NCBI GenBank assembly: GCA_034506255.1
Contig: JAPDPX010000011.1
Location: 1-64,000, forward strand
Origin: a candidate division KSB1 bacterium
GTDB lineage: Bacteria; Zhuqueibacterota; Zhuqueibacteria; Zhuqueibacterales; Zhuqueibacteraceae
Direction: 5' to 3'
Length of the DNA stretch: 64,000 bases
A program made the position numbers and the translations under genes. Positions 18,782 through 26,603 of this stretch are shown here, one piece after another (the first letter of the stretch is position 1; each line of letters opens with the position of its first letter). The notes below the pieces were generated by a model. It was not told where the DNA came from. It ran no database searches and worked only from the letters and a program-made list of their open reading frames with translations.

Positions 18782-19191
18782 TGTGTGCTTCATGCGTTTG
18801 TGTGCTGGCATGCGTTGCGATTATTCCTCATGCGCTGTCTGCCTGCTTTCATTGGTTGGACATTCAGTGCAGTAAGAACCCGGGGCGGCACTCACGTCAT
18901 TTCAAGCAGGCCAGGAGTTGGATCCCGTGTATGGGCAGCAGTTTTTGATACAACCTTCGATGCGCCTGTCAATGCAGTAGCCGGCAGCAATCTGCTGGCC
19001 GTCATATGGAATCGGTAGCAGCACTTCGCAATCCACTCGCAAACCGCGCGAGCGCGGTGTGCAAACAAAACGCTGTTGGCAGGCCGCCCCCAACGTGTGA
19101 AACCAGCCATGCCATTCGCTTGGTGTTCTTGGCGCCCTTGGCGGTTCAAAAAATCTTCGCGATTGTCACGGTTTTGCCAGGATAATACTAT
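18782..19191 (+). repeat. ~400-bp direct repeat A, copy 2
   Basis: Second copy of the element at 15301-15702, same orientation, filling the whole gap between the cytochrome c and Sco genes. Its last bases provide the ribosome-binding CCAGGA and run exactly into the Sco start codon. Copy 1 has ATA where this copy has the ATG. The two copies bracket the four genes 15923-18747. Confidence 0.88.
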
Positions 19192-19768
19192 GCGCCTCTG
19201 GTTGCCCGCGATTCTCGCCCTCGCCGCCTGCGCGTGCCGCTCCCAGGAGGCTTTCCATGCCACTGAAATGCCGGCTACGCCCATTAGTGATTTCGTCCTG
19301 CAGGATCAGCACGGCCGGCCGTTCAAACTGAGTGAGCAACGCGGCAGGGTGGTGGTGTTTTTCTTCGGCTACACCTTTTGCCCGGATGTCTGCCCGCTGA
19401 CACTCTCCACCTGGAAGCGCGTGCACGATGCGCTGCAGGCCGACACCGCCCGGGTGCGCTTCGTCTACGTCACTGTCGATCCGGAGCGGGACACGCCGGA
19501 GAAACTGAAAACACATCTTGCCATTTTCCATCCCGGTTTCACGGGCCTGACCGGCAGTCCGGAGGCCCTGCGCGAAGTGTATGCTGATTTCGGCGTGTAT
19601 GCCGAGAAGGTGAACATCGCCGCCGGTGCCAGCGGCTATCTGGTGAATCATTCCACCCGCATGTTCGTGGTCGATCCCCGGGGCGATTTGCGCCTGCTGA
19701 TCGATCACGCCGCGCCGGTGCCGGAGGTGGTGCATGATCTGCGGCTGTTGTTGGCCGGGAAGAAGTGA
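19190..19768 (+). CDS. Sco/SenC family copper chaperone lipoprotein
   Basis: 192 residues. The signal ends in a lipobox-like LALAACAC, so it is probably a lipid-anchored periplasmic protein. The thioredoxin-like core shows FFFGYTFCPDVCP, with the paired copper-binding/redox cysteines C-x3-C, and the conserved histidine in VNHSTRMFVVDP. Sco proteins deliver copper to, or reduce, the CuA site of cytochrome oxidases and related enzymes. The start lies exactly at the 3' end of repeat A copy 2, with CCAGGA about six bases upstream. PCuAC follows 100 bases later, and the two families work together in CuA assembly in other bacteria. Confidence 0.94.
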   Translation: MRLWLPAILALAACACRSQEAFHATEMPATPISDFVLQDQHGRPFKLSEQRGRVVVFFFGYTFCPDVCPLTLSTWKRVHDALQADTARVRFVYVTVDPERDTPEKLKTHLAIFHPGFTGLTGSPEALREVYADFGVYAEKVNIAAGASGYLVNHSTRMFVVDPRGDLRLLIDHAAPVPEVVHDLRLLLAGKK

Positions 19769-19798
19769 AGAGAAGGCAGGGGGCAAGAGGCAAGGGGG

Positions 19799-19828
19799 CC
19801 ATTTTTGTTAGACGCCCTTTAAAAATGG
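19799..19828 (+). other. Inverted repeat between the Sco and PCuAC genes
   Basis: CCATTTTT and AAAAATGG form eight-base arms with a 14-base loop in the 100-base spacer. The stem is AT-rich and has no T-tract after it. It could be a weak attenuator, an RNA-processing site or a binding site; I cannot decide. Confidence 0.35.
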
Positions 19829-19868
19829 GTCTGTGAGAGAGTTTGAGTTTTTGGGAAGGGAGGAAGAG

Positions 19869-20354
19869 ATGACGATGCGATTTGCCGGTGTGTTGGTTTT
19901 TCTCGTGATCTTGGGGTTGGCGGGGTGTCAGCGTGGGGCGCAGGTTCCCGAGCTGGTGATTTCCGAAGTGTGGTCGCGGCCGGTGGCCCTCGCCCAGCCG
20001 GATTCCGGGGCGGCCATGGAACAGATGCACCATGCCGGCAGCAATGGCGTGGTTTATTTGCAAATTGAAAATCGCGGGGCGGCTGCGGATCGTTTGTTGC
20101 GCGCCACCTCGGAAGTGTGCGCGGTGACGGAGCTGCATGAGACGATCATGCAGGGGGATCGCATGAGGATGCAGCCGGTGACGAGCGGTCTCGAAGTGCC
20201 CGCGCACGGCCGTCTGCAATTGTCACCCGGCGGCCATCACATCATGCTGATGAATCTCAAGCGCGATCTTGCGGCCGGCGACAGCATTGCGGTGCTGCTC
20301 GAGTTCGAGAAAAGCGGCAGCCAAACCGTTTTTTCGCACGTCCGGCAGCCCTGA
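19869..20354 (+). CDS. PCuAC-type periplasmic copper chaperone (DUF461) lipoprotein
   Basis: 161 residues. Lipoprotein signal ending in LGLAGCQR. The PCuAC fold is recognised by NGVVYLQIENRG, TELHETIM (copper His), MRMQPV (Met) and the late HHIMLMNL, matching the family's H...M...H-x-M copper site. It binds Cu(I) and supplies it to CuA centres together with Sco. GGGAGG lies six bases before the chosen ATG; a second ATG two codons later is also possible. Last gene of the plus-strand copper module. Confidence 0.9.
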   Translation: MTMRFAGVLVFLVILGLAGCQRGAQVPELVISEVWSRPVALAQPDSGAAMEQMHHAGSNGVVYLQIENRGAAADRLLRATSEVCAVTELHETIMQGDRMRMQPVTSGLEVPAHGRLQLSPGGHHIMLMNLKRDLAAGDSIAVLLEFEKSGSQTVFSHVRQP

Positions 20355-20745
20355 AGGTGAAACGGACAGGGTTCCTGCCGCGCGATGACGGTGACGACAG
20401 GCTGCCTTCATTGCCAATCGTATTCGAGACCCGGCGGGCAGGTGAAAGCTCCGGCTGAGTGCCGGGCGTTTCACGCGCCCGCCGGGCTTTGCCGCCGCGC
20501 CGAATTCGTGTTCGGCAATGGTCTGGCCGAGGCACGTGATCTGCCCGGGAGTTCACAACTTCCGGCTTTGTGGAAATTCCGACTCAGCCGCGGGGCAACC
20601 CTTTCGGACGGATGCGAATCAGCAGCGTCATCCGGCAGCTCAGATGCGCCGCGCCAATCGAATGCAGTGGTGAGCGTGACAGTGACGGGCTTGGCGGACC
20701 CGCGTATGCGAAAATCTCCGGCGTCATGGGTGACGGTGTCCCCCC
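20355..20745. other. Convergent gap, no gene seen
   Basis: About 390 bases between the ends of the PCuAC gene (+) and the pduT-like gene (-). Open frames are present but lack signals. I find no clear terminator hairpin for either side. Confidence 0.55.
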
Positions 20746-21294
20746 TCAAATCTTATCCTCCAAAATTTCCCGCCGCGGTTGGGGGATGACGACCTTGCTC
20801 ACCAACAATCCCTTGTTGCGAATGTAATCTGCGCCTGCTTCCACCGCCGCCGTGACGGCGGCGACCTCGCCGGTAAGGGTGACGTAGCCCTTGCCGCCGA
20901 TCGCCATGGCGAGATGAATCTGCACCAACTGCACGTTGGCCGCCTTCACCGCCGCATCGGCCGCCTCGATCACCGAAGCCACCGAAAACGTTTCAATGAT
21001 GCCCAACGCCCCGGTTTCCGTGATCACGCGCGTGCCGCTGATCGCGGGAAAAACCTCGGGATGCACATTGGGAATGAGCAGGCTGTCCACCACGGTCTCC
21101 CCGCCGCGCGCCAGGCCCACCTGCATGCTCTCGCGCACTGCCGCGGTGTCGCCCGCCACCATGACCATGAATTTGCCGGGGCAAATACTGCGATTGAACA
21201 CGATCTGCACGCCGGCCGTTTTCAGCAGCGCGTCCGCCACCTCGTAGCCCCGCGCGATGGAGGTCAACTCGATCAAGCCGATGGCGTTCTCCAT
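20746..21294 (-). CDS. pduT: Tandem-domain microcompartment shell protein, PduT type
   Basis: 182 residues with two BMC domains: about 3-85 (AIGLIELTSIARG start) and about 92-175 (ALGIIETFSVAS start). Such BMC-T proteins form trimers that sit as pseudohexamers in a bacterial microcompartment shell. The first domain has C38 in SICPGK, the position where PduT of Salmonella and Citrobacter binds a [4Fe-4S] cluster at the trimer pore. The gene starts one base after the stop of the pduS-like gene, the order found in pdu operons. No BMC-H or BMC-P gene is in the window, so shell completeness is unknown. Last gene of the 20746-34387 minus-strand cluster. Confidence 0.92.
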   Translation of the reverse strand: MENAIGLIELTSIARGYEVADALLKTAGVQIVFNRSICPGKFMVMVAGDTAAVRESMQVGLARGGETVVDSLLIPNVHPEVFPAISGTRVITETGALGIIETFSVASVIEAADAAVKAANVQLVQIHLAMAIGGKGYVTLTGEVAAVTAAVEAGADYIRNKGLLVSKVVIPQPRREILEDKI

Positions 21295-21295
21295 G

Positions 21296-22621
21296 CTACT
21301 CCCTCTCGATCACGATCTTTTGCCCGACCGACACCACCCGGCCGGTGAGGCTGGCATGCACCGGCACGCTCAGATGATTCGCGGCGGGCCGGGCGAGCAC
21401 GTCGCCAATTTCCACGCGATCACCGGGCCGCACGCACGGCTGGGCTGCCACGCCGGTGGGCGGCTGCAGCGGAATGGTCACGCGCGCCGGGATGATGGTT
21501 TCTTCGAGCAGGGGTGCCTCCTGCGTGAATTGGTGCAAGCCCAATCGTTGCATCAGTCGCTGCGTGGGCACTGCGCGATAGGCCTTGAGCGGATGCACCT
21601 CGCGGCTGAGTTTTTGCAAGTGCTCCGGCGGCAGCCAGCGGTTGCCCGCTTTGAGATCACGCTTGGTCGCCACACACATGTTGCGCGGATCCAGCTCTTC
21701 CGGGCAGGCCCACAGCGTGCAGAGGTTGCATTCACAACAAGCCTGCGCCCACAGGCAGAGCGTGTCGCTCAGCGGGCCGGTGGTCAGCAGCGAACGCATC
21801 ACCAAATGCGGCTGAATCGGATAGCCGAGCAAATAGCGCGGACAAAGCTCGGTGCACAGGCTGCATTGATCACAGGCCGATTTGCCGATGCGTTTGAAGT
21901 CGCGTTCGGATTGCGATTTTCTCTGTGCCAATCGCGTCGCGCGGCCCAGCACAATCAGGCCGCTGGTCACGGCGGTCACCGGGGTACTGAGATCGGTGAC
22001 CACTTTTCCCATCATCGGGCCGCCATCCAACAAAACAAAATCAGCGAGCGTGGCACCGCCGGCCAGCGCCAGTGCCTCGCCATAGCTCATGCCCACCGGC
22101 AACCATGCGGTGACCGGATTTTTGACATGGCCGTGCAGCGTCACGAGGGAATGCGTGACACCATGGCCCTGTGCCGCACGCCAGACATTGAACAGCGTCT
22201 CAACGTTTTGCACGACCACGCCGACCTGCACCGGCAGGCCGCCGGCGGGAATGCGGCGGCCGGTGCTGTGATACACGACTTCGAATTCATCGCCGGCCGG
22301 ATAAACATCTTCCATCTCGAAGATCGAAATGTCCGGCTCGAGATGGGGAGTGAGGGCCTGAATCGATTTGCGGTTCTTGTGCTTGACGGCGACAATGCCG
22401 CGTTGCGCGCCGACATGCTGCATCACCAGCCGCAGCCCCGCCACCATTTCACCGGCGTAATGCTCCAGCAATGCCTTGTCCTTGTAAAGCAGCGGCTCGC
22501 ATTCCGCGCCGTTGGCGATGACCGTATCGGCGCGCGTGTCGATTTTTTTATAGGTGGGAAAGCCGGCGCCGCCCGCGCCCACGACGCCGGCCTTGCGCAC
22601 CAGTTCGACCAGGTTGTGCAT
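21296..22621 (-). CDS. pduS: PduS-like RnfC-family flavin/Fe-S electron-transfer protein
   Basis: 441 residues. The RnfC-type core starts with GAGGAGFPTYKK (15-26), the FMN/NADH-binding glycine loop, and IANGAECEPLLYKD. An SLBB-like region follows. Two [4Fe-4S] motifs are clear: C250-x2-C253-x2-C256-x3-C260 (then PRYLLGY) and C295-x2-C298-x2-C301-x4-C306 (then PEEL). The C-terminal ~60 residues look like a biotinyl/lipoyl-type hammerhead (PGDRVEIGDVLARP). In propanediol microcompartments PduS uses NADH to reduce cobalamin or shuttle electrons and pairs with PduT. Here it sits between ygeW and pduT with spacers of 18 and 1 bases. My inference is that it exchanges electrons between NADH and the Fe-S/Mo enzymes of this operon. 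Confidence 0.92.
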   Translation of the reverse strand: MHNLVELVRKAGVVGAGGAGFPTYKKIDTRADTVIANGAECEPLLYKDKALLEHYAGEMVAGLRLVMQHVGAQRGIVAVKHKNRKSIQALTPHLEPDISIFEMEDVYPAGDEFEVVYHSTGRRIPAGGLPVQVGVVVQNVETLFNVWRAAQGHGVTHSLVTLHGHVKNPVTAWLPVGMSYGEALALAGGATLADFVLLDGGPMMGKVVTDLSTPVTAVTSGLIVLGRATRLAQRKSQSERDFKRIGKSACDQCSLCTELCPRYLLGYPIQPHLVMRSLLTTGPLSDTLCLWAQACCECNLCTLWACPEELDPRNMCVATKRDLKAGNRWLPPEHLQKLSREVHPLKAYRAVPTQRLMQRLGLHQFTQEAPLLEETIIPARVTIPLQPPTGVAAQPCVRPGDRVEIGDVLARPAANHLSVPVHASLTGRVVSVGQKIVIERE

Positions 22622-22639
22622 TGGCCGTCCGGTGGTGGA

Positions 22640-23620
22640 TTACATGGTCAGTGCCATGATCGCCTTGGCGGTGTGCAGGCGGTTTTCCGCCTCCTGATAG
22701 ATCACCGACTGCGGCCCGTCGAGCACGGCATCGGTGACTTCATTGCCGCGATCAGCGGGCAGGCAGTGCATGTAGATCGCGTTGGGTTTGGCGAGTTTCA
22801 TGCGGCGCTCATCGCAAATCCAGTCGCGGTACTTTTTGGAGATTTCCAGGGCACGCTGCGGCTCGTGAAAGAGCGACTCGATGCCCCAGCTTTTGGCATA
22901 GATGATGTCCGCCTGCTCGCAGGCGGCATCCATGTCGTGCACGATTTCGAATTTGGTGCCGGCGGCGCGGGCATTGGCACGCGCCGCTTCCATCACCGGT
23001 TTCATCAAATCGTACTCCGGCGGATGCGCCAGCACGACATCCAGGCCGAAACGCGGCAGCAGCAGGCACAGGCCCTGCGGCACCGACAGCGGCTTGGCAT
23101 AGGAGGGGGCATAGGCCCAGGATATCGCGATTTTTTTGCCGCGCAAATCCTTGCCGAAAACCTCGCGCATCGTCATCAGATCGGCGAGCGTCTGGCAGGG
23201 ATGATCCACATCGCACTGCATGTTGATCACCGGTTTGTCGGCCCAGCGCGCGATCTCGCGCATGTAGGTGTTGCCCTCGCCGGGCACGAGATCGTGGCGC
23301 ACCGCGATGGCGTGGCCATACGAGGACAGAATCAGCGCGGTGTCCTTGGCACTCTCGCCGTGGGAAATTTGCGAACTGGAGGAATCGATGAAGTGCGCAT
23401 GGCCGCCGAGCTGGGTGATGCCGGCCTCAAAGGAATTGCGCGTGCGGGTGGATTTGTCGAAAAACAGCAGAAAGATGGTCTTGTCCGGCAGGAAACGGTG
23501 CGGAATGCCGTTTTTGAACATGAATTTCAGCTCGGCCGCGGTCTCCAGCGCCAGCTCGAGCTCCTCGAGGCTCCAATCCTGCGTCGAGATGTAGTCTTTG
23601 CCTTTCAACGATCCAATCAT
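22640..23620 (-). CDS. ygeW: YgeW-type carbamoyltransferase
   Basis: 326 residues. Carbamoyl-phosphate binding is shown by STRTR (57-61) and HPCQ (140-143); the second-substrate signature is HCLPAD (285-290). The stretch SWAYAPSYAKPLSVPQG closely matches E. coli YgeW rather than ornithine or aspartate transcarbamoylases. The protein is about 70 residues shorter than E. coli YgeW, mainly because an insertion after KSW is absent. YgeW belongs to the uric-acid/selenium-linked gene set and is thought to split a carbamoylated intermediate to carbamoyl phosphate, which can yield ATP through carbamate kinase; the exact substrate is unsettled. AGGAGC precedes the ATG. No carbamate kinase gene is in the window. 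Confidence 0.9.
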   Translation of the reverse strand: MIGSLKGKDYISTQDWSLEELELALETAAELKFMFKNGIPHRFLPDKTIFLLFFDKSTRTRNSFEAGITQLGGHAHFIDSSSSQISHGESAKDTALILSSYGHAIAVRHDLVPGEGNTYMREIARWADKPVINMQCDVDHPCQTLADLMTMREVFGKDLRGKKIAISWAYAPSYAKPLSVPQGLCLLLPRFGLDVVLAHPPEYDLMKPVMEAARANARAAGTKFEIVHDMDAACEQADIIYAKSWGIESLFHEPQRALEISKKYRDWICDERRMKLAKPNAIYMHCLPADRGNEVTDAVLDGPQSVIYQEAENRLHTAKAIMALTM

Positions 23621-23928
23621 GTTTGCTCCTGAAAAGGGACGGGGTGAAAAAGGAAAAAGGCAATTACTCAGGGCGAAGGGCTCCGGTCAAATCGCAAACT
23701 TCGAGAAAAAGTTCCTGCAACGGCCGGGCTGTTGCGTGGAAATCCTTTCACGTTTGCCCGGAGCGCCGGGGTTCGGAAACCTCGGCTCAGCCGGGAGAAA
23801 CATTGTCGGGCAATTTCGAATGTTCGGAAAACCCCGGCACCCCCGGTGGTTGTTGGGGAGCGGACACTCTTCCGACAAAGCAGAGTGATCGGGCACCCAT
23901 TTGTCAAACCCGGGCAGCCCGGGTCGGC
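23621..23928. other. Operon gap with repeat C copy 1
   Basis: 308 bases between ygeY and ygeW. 23695-23795 resembles 28025-28095 plus 28181-28210 in the other large gap of the same cluster. It contains the hairpin CCGGGGTT-cgga-AACCTCGG at 23766-23785. No gene is supported. It may hold a secondary promoter or a transcript-processing structure. Confidence 0.55.
23695..23795 (+). repeat. Dispersed repeat C, copy 1
   Basis: Shared with 28025-28210: TTCCTG-AACG-CC, GTTGCGTGGAA-TCCTTTC-CGTTT, and CCGGGGTT-GGAAACCTCGGC-CAGCC. Copy 2 has about 85 extra bases between the second and third blocks. Both copies keep the CCGGGGTT/AACCTCGG stem. Confidence 0.6.
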
Positions 23929-25110
23929 TCAAAAGCCGCGCGCGAATTCGGCATAAAACGCCGTGGCTTTGACGAGATGGTCGATCGGAATGTACTCATT
24001 GGGGGCATGCGCCAGCACTTCATTGCCGGGCCCGAATCCCAGCGTTGGAATGTTGAACATGCCCATGCTGCCCACGCCGTTGGTGGAAAAAGTCCACTTG
24101 TCGACTTTCGGCTCCGCCTGAAACAGCGTGCGGTAGCTTTTGCGCGCCAGCGCCAGCAGGGGATGGTTCTCCGGCAAGACCCAGGTGGGCATGTAGGACG
24201 GCATGGGGAAGACGGTGCCGGTGTAACTGGCGGCGCGATATTCCGGCACCCACACCTGCGCATTGGCCTGCTGAAAGGCGGGCAGATTGCGGATTTCCGC
24301 CAGGCTGCTTTCGATGGTTTCGCCGGCGGTCAGGCGCCGGTCGAGATGAATGGTGCAGGAATCGGCGACGGCGCAGAGCGAGGGCGAGGTCGAGCGAATG
24401 TCGGAGATCGTGACGCTGCCCTTGCCGAGGAAATCATCATGGCGCAGCCGGCCGTGCAGCTCCTCGATTTCGCGAATGATGGGCGCCATGTGATAAATGG
24501 CGTTGACCCCGCGCTCGGGTGCCGACCCATGGCAGGAGAGGCCCTCGGTTTTTACCTTGATCTCCAGCCGGCCGCGATGGCCGCGATAGATGTTGAGATT
24601 GGTCGGCTCGGTGAGCAGAACCGCATCGGGTCGAAAATGATTCTGCTCCACCAGATATTTCCAGCACAGCCCTTCAATATCCTCCTCCAAAACGGTGGCG
24701 GTCACCCACACGGACACGTCCTGCGGGACGCCGGCTTCCGCGAGAATTTTGCCCGCATAAACCGCACTCGCCAAGCCGCCTTTTTGATCACAGGAACCGC
24801 GGCCGTAAATCTTGCCGTCTTTCACCACCGGTTCAAATGCCGGTGTTTCCCACAACGCGGGATTGCCGACATCCACCACGTCGCAGTGACCGTCGATCGC
24901 CAGCACGCGCCGCCCGCTGCCAATGCGCCCCATGAGGTTGCCGAGGCCGTCGCGGCGAATTTCATGATAGCCGAGTTTTTTCATCTCCTGCTCGATGCGC
25001 GCAATTGCCGGCTCTTCCTTGCCGCTGGTCGAGGGGATGGCCACCAGGTCGCACAGGAAGGCGGTAAGCTCTCCCTGCAATTCCTGGGCACGTCGCAAAA
25101 TGTCGTTCAC
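23929..25110 (-). CDS. ygeY: YgeY-type M20 family hydrolase
   Basis: 393 residues, a full-length M20/DapE-like metal-dependent amidohydrolase. Metal ligands are H75 in DGHCDVVD, D108 in GRGSCDQKGG, the catalytic E142 and bridging E143 in LEED, E168 in TEPTN, and a C-terminal His in LAHAPNEYI. The dimerisation domain spans about 180-295. It resembles the YgeY family, which travels with ygeW, ygfK and ssnA. The likely reaction is hydrolysis of an amide or N-carbamoyl-type intermediate; the true substrate is not known to me. Start is GTG at 25110, backed by AAAGGAG six bases upstream; the spacer to the preceding gene is 20 bases. Confidence 0.9.
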   Translation of the reverse strand: MNDILRRAQELQGELTAFLCDLVAIPSTSGKEEPAIARIEQEMKKLGYHEIRRDGLGNLMGRIGSGRRVLAIDGHCDVVDVGNPALWETPAFEPVVKDGKIYGRGSCDQKGGLASAVYAGKILAEAGVPQDVSVWVTATVLEEDIEGLCWKYLVEQNHFRPDAVLLTEPTNLNIYRGHRGRLEIKVKTEGLSCHGSAPERGVNAIYHMAPIIREIEELHGRLRHDDFLGKGSVTISDIRSTSPSLCAVADSCTIHLDRRLTAGETIESSLAEIRNLPAFQQANAQVWVPEYRAASYTGTVFPMPSYMPTWVLPENHPLLALARKSYRTLFQAEPKVDKWTFSTNGVGSMGMFNIPTLGFGPGNEVLAHAPNEYIPIDHLVKATAFYAEFARGF

Positions 25111-25130
25111 CGTGTTCTCCTTTCAAAAAG

Positions 25131-26603
25131 TCATGAAGCCTGCCGCCCGGCCACCCGGGCGTTGAATGCTGCAATATGTCGATCGATCTCGCTGATTTGA
25201 TTCTGGATCGCCAGCCAGTAGTCGGGATAATCGTACCACTGCGCCTGCAGCTCCTCGAGCCGGCGGCCCTGCTGTTCGATCCAGGTGTAGTACTTGAGCT
25301 GGTGAATCCGCTTGCGCTCGGCGTGCGTCAGCTCGAGCAGATAATCCGTGCTCAGGCCCTGTAAATGGCGGTGAAAATCGCGGAGGGCGTGCTCCCGCGT
25401 GTAAGGTCCTTCGGCGTTGCGCATTTCCGCCAGGCGGCTGGTGTAGAGTGCCATCGAGTCGGTGAACACCGTGAAGATCACGTCGCGTTCATTCAACTCG
25501 AACGCACGGGCGAATTTGATGGCTGCGATGAGATTGGCAATCCCGGAGATGCCGATGAGCGGCAGTTGCTGCAGGAAGGCCTCGGGCACGCCCTCGGCCG
25601 CCAGATAGTCCCGGCCGGCCGGTTCGTTGAACAGGCGGATCAGGCGCAGGCACGCTTCGTCATCGACGGCCACCACCACGTCGGTGTTGCGCACGTTGTG
25701 AATCCACGGCACGTGCTTGTCACCGATGCCCTCGATGCGGTGGCTGCCATAGCCGTTGGCGAGCAGTGTCGGACATTGCAAGGCCTCCGCGGCCACGATT
25801 TTGGCCTGCGGAAATTTCTGTTTCACGTAATCGCCGCACGCCAGGGTGCCGGCGGAGCCGGTGGCGGAAACGAAGCCTGCCAGCCGCTGGCGGGGCTGGT
25901 GCACCGTGGCGAAAACTTCCTCCACGGCGCGGCCGGTGACATGAAAGTGCCAGAGGTAGTTGCCGAACTCTTCGAACTGGTTGAAGATCATGATGTCGCG
26001 GCGTGTGCACCGCAATTCCCAGCATTTGTCATAAATCTCCTTGACGTTGGATTCCGAGCCGGGCGTGGCGATGACTTCCCCGGCAATGGCCTTCAGCCAG
26101 TCGAAACGTTCGCGGCTCATGCCCTCCGGCAGAATGGCGATCGAGTCACAACCCAGCAGGGCGGAATTGTAGGCCCCGCCGCGGCAGAAATTGCCGGTGG
26201 AGGGCCACACTGCCTTTTGGCTGGTGGGATCGAACTGGCCGGTGACCAGACGCGGCACCAGGCAGCCAAAGGTGGCGCCCACTTTGTGCGCGCCGGTGGG
26301 AAACCATTTGCCGACCAGCGCGAGAAGGCGCGCGGCCACGCCGCTCAGGCGCGGCGGGATTTCGAGAAAATTCACGCCGCCGAACAGGCCGCCGCTCTCC
26401 CGCGGTTCGTTCTTCCACGTGATGCGAAAGAGATTGAGCGGATTCACCTCCCACAAGCCCACCTGACGCAGTTGCTCGGTGATGGCGGCAGGAATTTTTT
26501 CCGGGTGCATGAGTTGTTCGAACGTCGGAATGATGAGATGGCGCTCACGCGCGCGCTGAATCGCTTTTTGCAGGGTCGGCTCATGAATCTGCAGATCGAT
26601 CAT
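25131..26603 (-). CDS. Fold-type II PLP-dependent lyase-like enzyme (cysteine synthase superfamily)
   Basis: 490 residues, longer than most family members. The PLP lysine is K107 in GAHKVGATFG; the substrate-carboxylate loop is STGNFCRGGAYNSALLG (135-151), and ATGSAGTLACG is the likely phosphate-binding turn. The C-terminal ~130 residues are charged and helical. Similar proteins annotated only as PLP-dependent lyases occur in purine-type clusters of anaerobes. It is not YgeX by the motifs I can see. Its ATG overlaps the stop of the threonine-synthase-like gene (ATGA), implying that the two are made together. A plausible role is beta-elimination of ammonia from an amino acid arising from ring opening, such as a diaminopropionate-like compound; that is inference. 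Confidence 0.8.
   Translation of the reverse strand: MIDLQIHEPTLQKAIQRARERHLIIPTFEQLMHPEKIPAAITEQLRQVGLWEVNPLNLFRITWKNEPRESGGLFGGVNFLEIPPRLSGVAARLLALVGKWFPTGAHKVGATFGCLVPRLVTGQFDPTSQKAVWPSTGNFCRGGAYNSALLGCDSIAILPEGMSRERFDWLKAIAGEVIATPGSESNVKEIYDKCWELRCTRRDIMIFNQFEEFGNYLWHFHVTGRAVEEVFATVHQPRQRLAGFVSATGSAGTLACGDYVKQKFPQAKIVAAEALQCPTLLANGYGSHRIEGIGDKHVPWIHNVRNTDVVVAVDDEACLRLIRLFNEPAGRDYLAAEGVPEAFLQQLPLIGISGIANLIAAIKFARAFELNERDVIFTVFTDSMALYTSRLAEMRNAEGPYTREHALRDFHRHLQGLSTDYLLELTHAERKRIHQLKYYTWIEQQGRRLEELQAQWYDYPDYWLAIQNQISEIDRHIAAFNARVAGRQAS

Noticed and set aside
21257..23632. A 791-codon plus-strand frame across pduS and ygeW
   Set aside because: Shadow of two well-supported minus-strand genes; composition typical of antisense translation.
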